Source of the DNA: Labilibaculum euxinicum
Lineage (GTDB): Bacteria; Bacteroidota; Bacteroidia; Bacteroidales; Marinifilaceae
Direction of reading: 5' to 3'
NCBI RefSeq assembly: GCF_009795715.1
Contig: NZ_WTCR01000006.1
Location: 62,001-126,000 of the forward strand
Length of the DNA stretch: 64,000 nt
Below, piece after piece: positions 16,909 to 26,322 of this stretch. Under the pieces are notes generated by a model. The model worked only from the letters and a program-made list of their open reading frames with translations, was not told the origin of the DNA and ran no database searches. The translations under genes and the position numbers were made by a program. Positions within the stretch are counted from its first letter, which is position 1; each line of letters starts with the position of its first letter.

Positions 16909-17199
16909 ATGGACGAAAAACTTTCAATAAGAGTTAATGTAGCGGATCGGTTTTATCCTTTGAAGATAGATCGTAATCAGGAAGAGGTTATCCGAAAAGC
17001 TGCAAAAATGATTAATGAAAAAGTATTGCAATACAAACAACGATATAAAGATAAAGATACTCAGGATTTTTTAGCAATGGCTTCGTTACAGTATGTGATT
17101 AAGGTTATTGAAGCTGAAAATAAAACTGATGTTTCCCCGGTTCTTGAAGAGGTCAAGGCAATGGAGCAGGAGTTAAGAGAATTTTTAGATAAAGAGTAG
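16909..17199 (+). CDS. zapA: Cell division protein ZapA
   Basis: 96 residues from ATG 16909; a TTG six bases earlier is less likely. The sequence follows ZapA: LSIRVNVADRFYPLKIDRNQ EEVIRKAAKMIN at the N-terminal globular head, DFLAMASLQYVIKVIEAE, then a C-terminal helix. ZapA binds FtsZ and bundles protofilaments at the division ring. It is the second gene of a two-gene operon with a coiled-coil protein, and is followed by a structured RNA candidate and rny. Confidence 0.93.
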   Translation: MDEKLSIRVNVADRFYPLKIDRNQEEVIRKAAKMINEKVLQYKQRYKDKDTQDFLAMASLQYVIKVIEAENKTDVSPVLEEVKAMEQELREFLDKE

Positions 17200-17221
17200 T
17201 TTACATTCTTAGTAGGAAAGT

Positions 17222-17353
17222 TGTAACCCGCATTATTTCTTAAGCTGATCGCAATTTTAATGTTTTGTAGTCATTTTTCCTGTATCTTATGGTGAGACGG
17301 GGGAGGACTATTGAATGTTATTATTGTAAGCCTGAGTGATAGTGCGGGTTGCA
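17222..17353 (+). ncRNA. ssrS: Probable 6S RNA between zapA and rny
   Basis: The 193-base gap between zapA and rny contains a closing stem of 11 bp: 17222-17232 pairs with 17343-17353, core AACCCGCA/TGCGGGTT, one G-U pair. Inside are further helices: CTTA/TAAG with GCAAT/ATTGT, then TAGTC/GACTA and CCTGT/ACGGG near the apex, with open internal loops. A long rod with an open central bubble is the 6S RNA architecture (RNA polymerase sigma-70 mimic). 6S RNA genes next to zapA are known in proteobacteria, and I recall the zapA-6S-rny order in Bacteroidota. Exact ends and identity are not proven here. Confidence 0.62.
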
Positions 17354-17392
17354 TTTTATATATATAATAATACTGACTTAATATTCTATGAT

Positions 17393-18925
17393 ATGATTGA
17401 AATAATAATAGGGTCCATTGCTTTTGTTGGTGGTGGCATCGTTTCTTACTTTGTTTTGCAAAAGACACTTAAAGCCAGGAGCAGCTCAATAATTAGGGAT
17501 GCACAATCGGAAGCAGAAGTGATCAAAAAAGATAAGATTCTTCAGGCAAAAGAGAAATTTTTCCAATTAAAAACAGAGCATGAGAAACAAATCAACTCAA
17601 GAAATAATAAATTACTTGCAGCTGAGACGAAATACAAACAAAGGGAAAATGCTTTAAATCAACGAATAGATGAATTTCAGCGCAAAAAGAAAGAGGTTGA
17701 TATCGTTCGTGAGAATTTGACCGTTCAAATTGATTTGGTAGAACGAAAATCTGATGAGTTGGAGAAGGCAAAAAAGCAGCAAATCGAGCAGTTGGAAAAG
17801 ATTTCAGGCTTGTCCGGCGAAGAAGCTAAAACTCAGTTGATCGATTCTATGCGTGATGTAGCGAAAACCGAGGCCATGTCTTACGTGAACGAAATCATGG
17901 AAGAGGCTAAGATGACAGCTAATATGGAGGCTAAAAAAGTGGTTGTGAAAACGATTCAGCGGGTAGCTACTGAAACTGCGATTGAAAATTCAGTTACAAT
18001 TTTCCATATCGAATCGGATGAAATAAAAGGTAGAATTATTGGTCGGGAAGGTCGGAACATTCGTGCCTTGGAAGCGGCTACCGGTATTGAAATAATTGTT
18101 GATGATACTCCTGAAGCCATTGTTCTTTCTGGTTTTGATCCTGTACGACGTGAGATTGCCAGACTGGCTTTACACCAATTGGTAACCGATGGCCGTATTC
18201 ACCCGGCAAGAATTGAAGAAGTTGTTAATAAGGTTCGTAAGCAGATTGAAGAAGAAATTATCGAAACTGGAAAACGTACTGCAATTGATTTGGGTGTTCA
18301 TGGATTGCATCCTGAATTGATTCGTTTGGTTGGTAAAATGAAGTATCGTTCATCTTACGGACAAAATTTACTGCAGCACTCCAGAGAAACAGCTAATCTT
18401 TGTGCAATCATGGCAACTGAGCTTGGATTGAATGCAAAAAGAGCAAAACGTGCCGGTCTGTTGCATGATATTGGAAAGGTGCCGGATGAAGAGCCTGAAT
18501 TGCCACATGCAATTTTGGGTATGAAATTGGCCGAAAAATACAAAGAGAAGCCGGATATCTGTAATGCTATCGGTGCTCACCACGACGAAATTGAAATGAC
18601 ATCGATGATCTCTCCGATTATTCAAGCTTGTGATGCTATTTCAGGTGCACGTCCTGGAGCAAGACGGGAAATTGTAGAGTCATATATCAAGAGATTGAAG
18701 GATCTTGAGAATTTGGCATTGTCGCATCCTGGTGTGCTTAAAACATATGCTATTCAGGCAGGTAGAGAATTGAGAGTAATTGTTGGCAGCGATAAAGTTT
18801 CTGACAAAGAAGCTGAAACATTGTCTTTGGATATTGCCCAGAAAATTCAGGATGAAATGACCTATCCGGGTCAGGTGAAGATTACTGTAATTAGAGAAAC
18901 AAGAGCGATTAATTACGCGAAGTAA
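17393..18925 (+). CDS. rny: Ribonuclease Y
   Basis: 510 residues from ATG 17393; a further upstream start would read through the 6S candidate. The order is an N-terminal membrane helix ([18 protein letters not shown]), a long coiled coil (about 40-200), a KH domain ([19 protein letters not shown]) and an HD domain with [11 protein letters not shown] and GAHHDE. RNase Y is a membrane-bound endoribonuclease that initiates mRNA decay. The length is normal for the family and catalytic HD residues are intact. Confidence 0.97.
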   Translation: MIEIIIGSIAFVGGGIVSYFVLQKTLKARSSSIIRDAQSEAEVIKKDKILQAKEKFFQLKTEHEKQINSRNNKLLAAETKYKQRENALNQRIDEFQRKKKEVDIVRENLTVQIDLVERKSDELEKAKKQQIEQLEKISGLSGEEAKTQLIDSMRDVAKTEAMSYVNEIMEEAKMTANMEAKKVVVKTIQRVATETAIENSVTIFHIESDEIKGRIIGREGRNIRALEAATGIEIIVDDTPEAIVLSGFDPVRREIARLALHQLVTDGRIHPARIEEVVNKVRKQIEEEIIETGKRTAIDLGVHGLHPELIRLVGKMKYRSSYGQNLLQHSRETANLCAIMATELGLNAKRAKRAGLLHDIGKVPDEEPELPHAILGMKLAEKYKEKPDICNAIGAHHDEIEMTSMISPIIQACDAISGARPGARREIVESYIKRLKDLENLALSHPGVLKTYAIQAGRELRVIVGSDKVSDKEAETLSLDIAQKIQDEMTYPGQVKITVIRETRAINYAK

Positions 18926-18942
18926 TAAAGTATAAAATAGTG

Positions 18943-18978
18943 AAAAAGCCTGTTTCTTAATGAAACGGGCTTTTTTTA
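18943..18978 (+). terminator. Terminator after rny
   Basis: AAGCCTGTTTC pairs with GAAACGGGCTT around TTAAT, followed by seven Ts. It slightly overlaps the end of the convergent minus-strand gene. Confidence 0.88.
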
Positions 18979-19836
18979 TATGGAGCGAAATAATTCTTTG
19001 AAATTGGGTATGAAACTATTTAGGTTCAGTTTTTTGTACACATTAATTTCATGTTGAACCAATCTTTTAATCATACTTGTGTTGGATGCTAATTTATAGA
19101 ACTGGGCTTTGTTTACAATGTTTTTAGCTTTGATAATATATTGTAGATCCTTCCGTCCAAAAACGGTTCCTTTATCAATAGGATTGATGTAAAAAAGAAT
19201 TGAATTGGTATTTTCTGTATTTGATTTGGCAGATGATTCGTCTTTATAACACAGAAAAACACTGCCCGGAAGATTTATTCCATATACGGGAATGTTTAGT
19301 TCCTGAGCAATACCGGCATAAATAATTGCAATTATTATATAATTACCATGCTTTTGTGATAATACAGTACTGATATCACCATCCCAGTTTGTGGGTTGAT
19401 TTGGAGAGAGAGCCTGATAGTTATATATGTTGTAGAAAAAATGATTTAGAATCTTAATTTTTTCCAGTGCGGTAAGATTATCGTTTATTTCTAAGCTTAC
19501 ATCGTCTTTTATTTTCTGGATACTTTTTCGGATAGGATCTATTAACAGGTTTGGATTGTAACTCTTATTTACAAGAATAGCACCATCTATTAAATTCGGG
19601 TTTTCATTTGAACTCCATTCAATAAGCTCTCTCTTAACGGTCTTAAACTGAATTTTGTTGATTACCATTTCCAGTCTTTCCTGAAAGATAGGATTCTTAG
19701 ATTCCAGCCAGAAATCTTCCAGTTGTGGGATCGTACTAACCGGTAACTCTATCAGTTCTTTTTCGACACTTTTATGAATTTCTTTATCTGGATCGTCTAG
19801 TAAGGATAATAGAGCTTCTAACTTATTCTTATTCAT
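18976..19836 (-). CDS. Transglutaminase-like / SirB1-type protein
   Basis: 286 residues from ATG at 19836; the longer in-frame start adds an unlikely leader. There is no signal peptide. The first ~80 residues are helical and HEAT-like (ALLSLLDDPDKEIHKSVEKE). Then comes the SirB1/transglutaminase-like core, ALEKIKILNHFFYNIYNYQA, DGDISTVLSQKHGNYIIIAI, IAQELNIPVYGINLPG. In papain-type transglutaminases a Cys follows the GN/GxC position; here the segment reads KHGNYI, so the catalytic Cys seems absent. It is probably a cytoplasmic non-enzymatic or regulatory member. Confidence 0.72.
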   Translation of the reverse strand: MNKNKLEALLSLLDDPDKEIHKSVEKELIELPVSTIPQLEDFWLESKNPIFQERLEMVINKIQFKTVKRELIEWSSNENPNLIDGAILVNKSYNPNLLIDPIRKSIQKIKDDVSLEINDNLTALEKIKILNHFFYNIYNYQALSPNQPTNWDGDISTVLSQKHGNYIIIAIIYAGIAQELNIPVYGINLPGSVFLCYKDESSAKSNTENTNSILFYINPIDKGTVFGRKDLQYIIKAKNIVNKAQFYKLASNTSMIKRLVQHEINVYKKLNLNSFIPNFKELFRSI

Positions 19837-19924
19837 GATAACAGGTTTTGTCCTCACTAAATATAGTAAAACCCGCAAGGAAAAGCAATCCTGCGGGTTA
19901 AATCTTTGATAGTAAGGGAAAAAG

Positions 19925-20800
19925 CTATTTACTTAGTCGATCTAAAACGGTCTGAATTAGTTTTTTTATCGTTGGATGATAATCTTTACTGGCATCCTTA
20001 GTAATTCTATTCGCAATTATTGCACAAACGGCAACCGACTCATGCCCTAACATTGCAGAAAGCCCGAATATTGCAGAACTTTCCATTTCGTAATTGGTGA
20101 TCTTCTCTCCTTTGTATTCGAATTTTTCGATTTTATCATTCAAATCAGGATCCAAAGTCTGAAGGCGAAGAACTCTGCCTTGAGGTCCGTAAAATCCGTT
20201 TGCTGAAATAGTAACACCTCTTGTCATGTCGTCACCATCTATAATGTCCAACAGACTTTTTGAGGCAGGAACAACATAGGGAGAAGCTAGTTTTTGATCC
20301 CAATTCACATACTTCTTAAATGCATCTTCGAAATCCAATTCGGATACAGAATCTCTGTCGGCATAAAAATTCAGCATCCCGTCAAAACCTATCGATTTGT
20401 TTGACAGCAGAAAGGAATCAACAGGAATATTTCCCTGTAAAGCTCCGGAAGTTCCAATTCTAACCAAATTTAAAGTGGAATGTTCTTTTTTAGGTGTTCG
20501 TGTTTCCAAATCGATATTTACCAAAGCATCTAATTCGTTCACTACGATATCTATGTTGTCGGTACCAATTCCTGTTGAAAGAACAGAAAACCTTTTTCCT
20601 TTATAGCTTCCGGTTTTTGTTACAAACTCGCGGTTTGATATCGTACATTCCACACTGTCAAAATAACTTGCAACTAACTCAACACGTCCGGGATCTCCAA
20701 CGAGAATTACTGTGTCAGCAAGATGTTCCGGTTTAAGGTGTAAGTGAAAAACACTTCCGTCAGGATTTATTATTAATTCTGATGATTTTATTTTTTCCAT
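19925..20800 (-). CDS. udp: Uridine phosphorylase family nucleoside phosphorylase
   Basis: 291 residues, cytoplasmic. Family motifs are HLHLKPEHLADTVILVGDPG (phosphate-binding GDPGR), STGIGTDNIDIVVNEL, LVRIGTSGAL and NYEMESSAIFGLSAMLGH (the E-M-E ribose-binding motif). It catalyses phosphorolysis of uridine to uracil and ribose-1-phosphate for pyrimidine salvage. The length is slightly above the E. coli enzyme (253), as in other Bacteroidota. It is downstream-facing with the SirB1-like gene 88 bases away on the same strand, possibly cotranscribed. Substrate preference among nucleosides is not certain. Confidence 0.88.
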   Translation of the reverse strand: MEKIKSSELIINPDGSVFHLHLKPEHLADTVILVGDPGRVELVASYFDSVECTISNREFVTKTGSYKGKRFSVLSTGIGTDNIDIVVNELDALVNIDLETRTPKKEHSTLNLVRIGTSGALQGNIPVDSFLLSNKSIGFDGMLNFYADRDSVSELDFEDAFKKYVNWDQKLASPYVVPASKSLLDIIDGDDMTRGVTISANGFYGPQGRVLRLQTLDPDLNDKIEKFEYKGEKITNYEMESSAIFGLSAMLGHESVAVCAIIANRITKDASKDYHPTIKKLIQTVLDRLSK

Positions 20801-20985
20801 GATTTTTAAAATTTACAAGAGTAAAGAGCCGAAAATATGTAAAAAAATTCAATCTGCAAACTAACTAAATAGTTTCTTTTGATAAGAGATGTGATTTTCA
20901 AAATTACGATTGCAATATTCTTCTAAATCTGACATAATTGTAGTACATTTAACGGGAATTAGAAATATAATTGAAATACAAAATC

Positions 20986-21798
20986 ATGAAGAAGCAACCT
21001 TATTTTTTAATTGTTCTAGGTATATTGGCCGTTATTTTGATCCTATCAGGATCAAGTATGTTTGTTACATTGCAACCGGGTGAGCGTGGAGTTATTTTCC
21101 GTAAATTTTCCGGGGGATTAGATAAAGAGCATGTTGCTCAGCCTGGTTTCCATATTATTGCTCCTTGGAATAAAATGAATGTTTATGTAGTTCGTGAACA
21201 GAAAAGTGAAGAAACCATGGATGTTTTGGATAAAAGTGGTTTGTCGCTGAATATTGATGTGTCTGTTCGATTTAATCCTGAGTACGAGAAAATTGGATAT
21301 TTGCATGAGGTTTTTGGAAAGGACTATATTAATCAACTTGTAATTCCAGAGGTTCGTTCTTCGGTTAGACAGGTTGCAGGAAGGTACAATGCAGAAGAAA
21401 TTTATTCTACAAGAAGAAAAGAGGTGGAAGATGCAATTATTCAGGAAACTTCATTAATTCTGCATAAGAATAACATTCAAATGAAAGCCTTGTTGATTCG
21501 TTCCATAAATCTTCCGGCAAAAATAAAAACGGCTATTGAAAGTAAATTGCAGCAGGAGCAAGAGGCTTTAGCCTATCAGTTTAGATTGGATAAAGAAAAA
21601 AGTGAGGCGGAAAGAAAACGTATCGCCGCAGATGGTGAAGCTGTTGCCAATAAGATTATCAACAGTAGTTTAACTGATGCCCTTTTGAAAATGCGTGGTA
21701 TAGAAGCTACCATTAAACTTTCTGAATCTCCAAATGCTAAAGTGGTAGTTATTGGAAGTGGAAAAAATGGAATGCCATTAATTCTAGGAAATAACTAA
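20986..21798 (+). CDS. Prohibitin family (SPFH) membrane protein
   Basis: 270 residues from ATG 20986. One N-terminal membrane helix (FLIVLGILAVILILSGSSMFV) precedes an SPFH domain: LQPGERGVIFRKFSGG, GFHIIAPWNKMNVYVVREQK, LNIDVSVRFNPE, EVRSSVRQVAGRYNAEEIYS. A charged helix (RLDKEKSEAERKRIAADGEA) drives oligomerisation. Prohibitins form membrane scaffolds that often modulate FtsH-type proteases. It stands alone with a strong terminator downstream. Confidence 0.93.
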   Translation: MKKQPYFLIVLGILAVILILSGSSMFVTLQPGERGVIFRKFSGGLDKEHVAQPGFHIIAPWNKMNVYVVREQKSEETMDVLDKSGLSLNIDVSVRFNPEYEKIGYLHEVFGKDYINQLVIPEVRSSVRQVAGRYNAEEIYSTRRKEVEDAIIQETSLILHKNNIQMKALLIRSINLPAKIKTAIESKLQQEQEALAYQFRLDKEKSEAERKRIAADGEAVANKIINSSLTDALLKMRGIEATIKLSESPNAKVVVIGSGKNGMPLILGNN

Positions 21799-21820
21799 GG
21801 TATTTAATTAAGATATTCAT

Positions 21821-21849
21821 AACCGCTTGATTCGTCAAGCGGTTTTTTT
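21821..21849 (+). terminator. Terminator after the prohibitin gene
   Basis: ACCGCTTGA and TCAAGCGGT form a perfect 9-bp stem closed by TTCG, then seven Ts. Confidence 0.92.
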
Positions 21850-22018
21850 GTTGTTCGTATGCGAACAGCATTGTTCCGTAAACGTTCAGTTTATTTTCGT
21901 TCGAAAAACATTAAGTGTCTGTAAGTTAGTTAATATTGTTCTGTTGGCATAAAATGTGATGGTAGGGTGGGGAATTAACCACATTTTTTTGCTAAACCCC
22001 TATATGTTTACTACCACC

Positions 22019-24448
22019 ATGAAGAGAGTGCTGTTACTGTTTTGCCTGATTACAATCGTATTCGCTTTGCCCGCACACGGCTTAGCACCCAAAAAAGAAC
22101 TTACTGCTGTTCGAGTTACAACTAAACCTGTGATTGATGGAAATCTTACTGATGAAGTTTGGAAAGGCATTCCGATTGCCACTAATTTTATTCAGTTTGA
22201 GCCATCGAATGGTAAACCTTCCAATTTTAAAACTGAAGCGAAATTTATCTATACCGATCATTCCATTATTGTTGGTGTGATGATGTACGATAACAATCCT
22301 GATGGAATTCTTAAAGAATTAAGTAAGCGGGATGATCTGAATAATACTGACTTTTTATCTTTGGTAATTGACCCTTTTAATACTGGACTGGATGCTTTTG
22401 AATTTATTGTAACTCCGGCAGGAGTGCAGTGGGACGCTAAAGTTGTTAAGGGGAACGAAGATTCAAGCTGGAATGCTGTTTGGAATAGTGCTGTCATTAT
22501 TAATGAAAAAGGCTGGAGTACCGAAATGGAGATACCTTACTCCGCATTGCGCTTTCCTGCCAAAGAAATTCAGGAGTGGGGAATTAATATTGTTCGAAAC
22601 ATTCAGAGTGTACGTGAAAAAGTTACATGGAATTTTATTGATAAAGAAGAAGATGGCTGGGTAAGTCAGAGTGGTGTTCTGAAAGGAATTGAGAATGTGC
22701 ATCCTCCGGTTCGCCTGTCATTTACACCTTATTTTTCCACTTATTTCGACAAATCTTCCGATAAATCGGCAGTTGATGTGAATTACCGGGGAGGAATGGA
22801 TTTAAAGTATGGAATCAACGAAAGTTACACCTTGGATATGATGCTGATTCCCGATTTTGGGCAGGTGCAGTCGGATGACGAAATTCTGAATTTATCGCCC
22901 TTTGAGGTTAAATTTGATGAGAACAGACAGTTCTTTACCGAGGCCACGGAGTTATTTGACCGGGGAGAGATTTTCTATTCGCGAAGAATTGGTGGTCGTC
23001 CTGTTTATATGGATGATGTAGAAGATCAGCTAAATGAGAATGAGGACATCACAGAAAATCCTATTGAGGCAAAAATTATTAATGCAACAAAAATTTCGGG
23101 CCGCAATACAAAGGGATTGGGAATTGGTGTTTTTAATGCGATGACTAAAAATACCTATGCCGAAGTTACCGATACCCTTACGGGAGATAGCAGAAAGGTT
23201 AAAACGCAGCCATTTTCGAATTACAATATGTTGGTGTTCGATCAGAGTTTAAAAAATGAGTCGTATATCAGTTTGTTTAATACGAATGTGTACATGCCTG
23301 AGTTGGATTATGTGGCGAATGTAAGTGGTACAGAGTTTGAATTTAGGAATAAAGAACGCTCGTATTGTTTAAAGGGCACGGGGATTGTTTCTGCACGGTT
23401 CGGCAAAGGGGAATCGGATGAAATCGGTCATTATCATGAGCTGGAGTTTGGTAGAATTAAGGGGAAATTTACCTGGGATTTTTACCACAGAATGATTTCG
23501 GATAAATACAATCCTAACGATATGGGGTATTTAAGCCGAAACAATCTAATCAATAATAACCTGGGGTTTTATTATAATAATTCAGAACCGAAAGGCAGTA
23601 TTCTGGCACGAAATTGGAATTTACGATTTAATCATGAGGCAAGATATGCACCTGCAAGGTTTTCGCGCTTTACAATTTTTTATGATGCACATGTGAAATT
23701 TAAAAGTTATACCGATGTGGGTATTTATGGTAATTTCCGGCCATTGCATCAGTACGACTGGGATGAACCAAGAGTTGATGGATTAAAGCTGCGAAAAGGA
23801 TCGTCGGCATTTGCAGGAGCTTGGATTTCAACGGATTACAGAAAGGCATTCGCCATTGATATTCGGGGTGAATACGGAAAAAGATTGTCAAACGATAATT
23901 TACAGGTGTTTGAATTTGAGATTGAACCACGTTATCGTTTTAGTGATCGTTTTGTGATGAGTTATCAGTTGGAGTGGGGAAGGAATTTGAATGATTTAGG
24001 TTATGTTGATGATGAAGAAATTAATGGCAAAACAACAGTTTACATCGGAGACAGAACTAATTCTTATTTGGAGAATAAGCTCACCGGAAGTTTTATTTTC
24101 AACAATAAAAGCTCGTTAAGTATGAAGGTAAGGCATTACTGGGCAAAAGCTGAATACAACAGCTTTCATACTTTGCGATCTGATGGGGGCTTAAATTCCA
24201 CAGATTACAATGAGAACAACGACATCAATTTTAACAGCTTTACTATTGACATGGTGTACTCGTGGAGATTTGCTCCGGGAAGTGAATTAGCAGTAGTCTG
24301 GAAGAACACAATATTTAGCGAAGATGATAAAATTGCCCATCGTTTTGTGAATAATCTGAAGGATACATTTGATGAAACACAGTTTAACAGTCTGTCTGTT
24401 AAAGTGATTTATTATATCGACTACATGTCGTTAAAACGAAAAGGTTAA
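22019..24448 (+). CDS. DUF5916 outer-membrane protein with family 9-like carbohydrate-binding domain
   Basis: About 810 residues. MKRVLLLFCLITIVFALPAHG is a signal peptide, so ATG 22019 is preferred over earlier in-frame starts. The N-terminal ~200 residues resemble a CBM9-like domain (PVIDGNLTDEVWKGIPIATN, FVIT-like FEFIVTPAGVQWDA, WSTEMEIPYSALRFP). The remainder is a DUF5916 beta-rich region with many aromatic strands, ending in KVIYYIDYMS, suggesting an outer-membrane barrel. In other Bacteroidota DUF5916 proteins accompany hydrolases and peptidases, but the function is unknown. Upstream is a 220-base gap with a GTTCG-TATG-CGAAC hairpin at 21853-21866. Confidence 0.82.
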   Translation: MKRVLLLFCLITIVFALPAHGLAPKKELTAVRVTTKPVIDGNLTDEVWKGIPIATNFIQFEPSNGKPSNFKTEAKFIYTDHSIIVGVMMYDNNPDGILKELSKRDDLNNTDFLSLVIDPFNTGLDAFEFIVTPAGVQWDAKVVKGNEDSSWNAVWNSAVIINEKGWSTEMEIPYSALRFPAKEIQEWGINIVRNIQSVREKVTWNFIDKEEDGWVSQSGVLKGIENVHPPVRLSFTPYFSTYFDKSSDKSAVDVNYRGGMDLKYGINESYTLDMMLIPDFGQVQSDDEILNLSPFEVKFDENRQFFTEATELFDRGEIFYSRRIGGRPVYMDDVEDQLNENEDITENPIEAKIINATKISGRNTKGLGIGVFNAMTKNTYAEVTDTLTGDSRKVKTQPFSNYNMLVFDQSLKNESYISLFNTNVYMPELDYVANVSGTEFEFRNKERSYCLKGTGIVSARFGKGESDEIGHYHELEFGRIKGKFTWDFYHRMISDKYNPNDMGYLSRNNLINNNLGFYYNNSEPKGSILARNWNLRFNHEARYAPARFSRFTIFYDAHVKFKSYTDVGIYGNFRPLHQYDWDEPRVDGLKLRKGSSAFAGAWISTDYRKAFAIDIRGEYGKRLSNDNLQVFEFEIEPRYRFSDRFVMSYQLEWGRNLNDLGYVDDEEINGKTTVYIGDRTNSYLENKLTGSFIFNNKSSLSMKVRHYWAKAEYNSFHTLRSDGGLNSTDYNENNDINFNSFTIDMVYSWRFAPGSELAVVWKNTIFSEDDKIAHRFVNNLKDTFDETQFNSLSVKVIYYIDYMSLKRKG

Positions 24449-24599
24449 TAGCCTGCTTAAATTTTGCAGATGTAACTTGCTGCAAAAGCTGATAGAAAAT
24501 TTGCTTTGTGATTAAGGGGATTTCTGCAGGGCAAGAGTATTTTTTACTAGTGTGATTAGTTAGTTGTAAGTAATGATGGTAAAAAGCAGTAAACGAAAG

Positions 24600-24630
24600 T
24601 TTGCTGCTTTTGTATTTAAGTTTAAATTTG
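24600..24630 (+). promoter_or_regulatory. Bacteroidota-type promoter of the DUF4293 gene
   Basis: TAAATTTG (24623-24630) matches the -7 box TAnnTTTG exactly; TTTG at 24600-24603 fits the -33 box with a 19-base spacer, the same spacing as the zapA promoter. Confidence 0.65.
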
Positions 24631-24651
24631 TACAAAAAAAATAGAAATACG

Positions 24652-25113
24652 ATGATACAAAGAATTCAGTCTTTATACCTGTTTGGGAGTTTTATTTTAA
24701 TTGCAGTGATGTTCTTTTTCCCCTTAGCGGAATTGGTAGATGCATCGGGTGCAGTATACCAATTTTTATACCGTGGAATTCCTGCTTTGCAGGAAGGAGA
24801 GCCTGCAGTTTTTAATGCCATGCCGGTTGCTATCTTGCTAAGCATTATTGCCTTAATTAGTTTCGTTACTATTTTCTTATTCAAGAAAAGAATGCTGCAG
24901 ATTCGTTTAACTGTGTTCAATATGATTTGCATGATTGGTGCAATGGGATTGATCTATTACAGCATAAGCAGTCAGGCAAAAGAACTAAATGCCATTACAA
25001 GTTATAGTCTTATTAATGCATTCCCATTGATTGCATTGGTGCTAAGTTATTTGGCAATACGCGAAATTGGTAAAGATGAAGCTTTAATCCGCTCGATGGA
25101 TCGGATACGGTAA
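24652..25113 (+). CDS. DUF4293 integral membrane protein
   Basis: 153 residues from ATG 24652, which starts MIQRIQSLYLFGSFILIAVM, the conserved N-terminus of DUF4293. There are four predicted membrane helices (about 9-24, 60-82, 92-112, 118-138). The loop between the first two carries LAELVDASGAVYQF. The family is widespread in Bacteroidota, often near DNA-directed RNA polymerase omega or rho genes. The function is unknown. An exact consensus promoter lies 22 bases upstream and a strong terminator follows. Confidence 0.82.
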   Translation: MIQRIQSLYLFGSFILIAVMFFFPLAELVDASGAVYQFLYRGIPALQEGEPAVFNAMPVAILLSIIALISFVTIFLFKKRMLQIRLTVFNMICMIGAMGLIYYSISSQAKELNAITSYSLINAFPLIALVLSYLAIREIGKDEALIRSMDRIR

Positions 25114-25130
25114 GCGACCCAAAAATAAAC

Positions 25131-25162
25131 AAACAAAACCGGCTTTTGAGCCGGTTTTGTTT
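25131..25162. terminator. Terminator after DUF4293 gene
   Basis: AAACAAAACCGGCT and AGCCGGTTTTGTTT are perfect 14-bp arms around TTTG; the T-rich side serves the plus strand. Confidence 0.88.
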
Positions 25163-25216
25163 GTTTATTCAGTGAACAGTTATCAGTAAATCTTAATTTG
25201 GTGAATTTCTCCCTTT

Positions 25217-25466
25217 CAGGGGAGATCCCGACAGGGAGAGGGGTGTTTCTGTCCCTATCTCAATTCGTCGAACTGAATGCCAGTTGGTGCGCTGATTGAT
25301 GGATTTCTACCAGTCATACTTTTTGACCTTTGGACTTTTAGACCCTTCAAGACCTTTCCAGACTTTTTTTCAGGGGAGATCCCGACAGGGAGAGGGGTGT
25401 TTTTGTCTCGTCGAACTGAATACCAGTTGGTGCGCTGATTGATGGATTTCTACCAGTCATACTTTT
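25217..25466. repeat. Direct repeat of about 95-104 bp in an intergenic region
   Basis: The segments 25217-25320 and 25371-25466 are near-identical. Both start CAGGGGAGATCCCGACAGGG, share AACTGAATxCCAGTTGGTGC and GATGGATTTCTACCAGTCAT, and end at a run of Ts; the first has extra bases in the middle. The start can fold (CCC-GACA-GGG; TCTCCC/GGGGAGA at 25208-25225). The 463-base gap between the DUF4293 and flavin reductase genes holds only this block, a terminator and a minisatellite. No ORF in it looks like a real protein. Confidence 0.85.
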
Positions 25467-25526
25467 CGACCTTTGACTTTTCGACCTTTGACTTTTTGAC
25501 CTTTGACTTTTTGACCTTCGACTTTT
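25467..25526. repeat. 15-bp minisatellite, four tandem units, with degenerate tail
   Basis: Four 15-bp units of the form (C/T)GACCTTTGACTTTT run without gaps, then decay into CCTTCAAGACC-type units up to about 25580. On the reverse strand it would encode Arg-Ser-Lys-Ser-Gln repeats, but nothing supports translation. Confidence 0.85.
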
Positions 25527-25576
25527 AGACCCTTCAAGACCCTTCAAGACCTTTCCAGACCCTTTCAAGACTTTTC

Positions 25577-26173
25577 CTAACCTTTCGACTTTTTAATTTT
25601 CTCCTTGGTTTTCTTTTTCATTACCGAGTAGCCAAAACGACCGATTAGCTCTCCCAATTCGAAGTAGTGGCCGTGCGAGTAAACCAATGGTCCTGATTTG
25701 GCCAGCGAGAATTCCCCTTTTTCGTTGATGTACCGCTCGTCGGCTTGAACGTTTACCACCTCGGCCATAAACATGTCGTGCGAACCCAATTCTACTATTT
25801 TAGTCACCTTGCACTCAATGCTCAACGGCGATTCCTCGATAATGGGAGCAGAAATTTCTTTCGATTTACCGGGTGTTAGTTTCATTTCCTTGAATTTGTC
25901 GAAATCCTTGCCCGATTTTACACCGCACCAATCGGTGGCATAAGCCAAATCTTTTGTGGTAAGGTTGATCACAAATTCGCCGCTTTCTTTAATGATGTTG
26001 TAGGAGTGACGGTTCTTGCGAACAGATATGTAACACATGGCCGGATCGGAGCAAATAGTTCCTGTCCAGGCAATGGTGATGATGTTGTAATTTTCGGGCG
26101 TACTGCCACAGCTTACCATTACAGCAGGCAATGGGTAAACCATGGTTCCGGGTTTCCAGTGTTGTTTTGTCAT
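25577..26173 (-). CDS. Flavin reductase family protein
   Basis: 198 residues, cytoplasmic. It has the FMN-binding split-barrel signature: MVYPLPAVMVSCGS, NIITIAWTGTICSDPAMCYI, SVRKNRHSYNIIKESGEFVI, KFKEMKLTPG and ECKVTKIVELGSHDMFMAEV. Relatives use NAD(P)H to reduce flavin or act as flavoredoxins. The C-terminus is Lys-rich. The stop lies directly against the decaying minisatellite, so the last residues (KKKTKEKIKKSKG) may have been shaped by it. Confidence 0.9.
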   Translation of the reverse strand: MTKQHWKPGTMVYPLPAVMVSCGSTPENYNIITIAWTGTICSDPAMCYISVRKNRHSYNIIKESGEFVINLTTKDLAYATDWCGVKSGKDFDKFKEMKLTPGKSKEISAPIIEESPLSIECKVTKIVELGSHDMFMAEVVNVQADERYINEKGEFSLAKSGPLVYSHGHYFELGELIGRFGYSVMKKKTKEKIKKSKG

Positions 26174-26322
26174 ACTTGTAGCGTTTTAGTGACGCAAAAT
26201 TACAAATAACTGTTTCTTTACCGATAAGATGCACACAATTAATCCAAACAAATTCAAATTTCCTTACATTTGTTGCTCACAAACACAGGCAGGCCGATTG
26301 CTTTGCCGAAACAACAAAAACC

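Noticed and set aside
25347-25568. Minus-strand frame encoding Arg-Ser-Lys-Ser-Gln repeats
   Set aside because: It lies entirely in the direct repeat and minisatellite; a period divisible by three keeps it open by chance.
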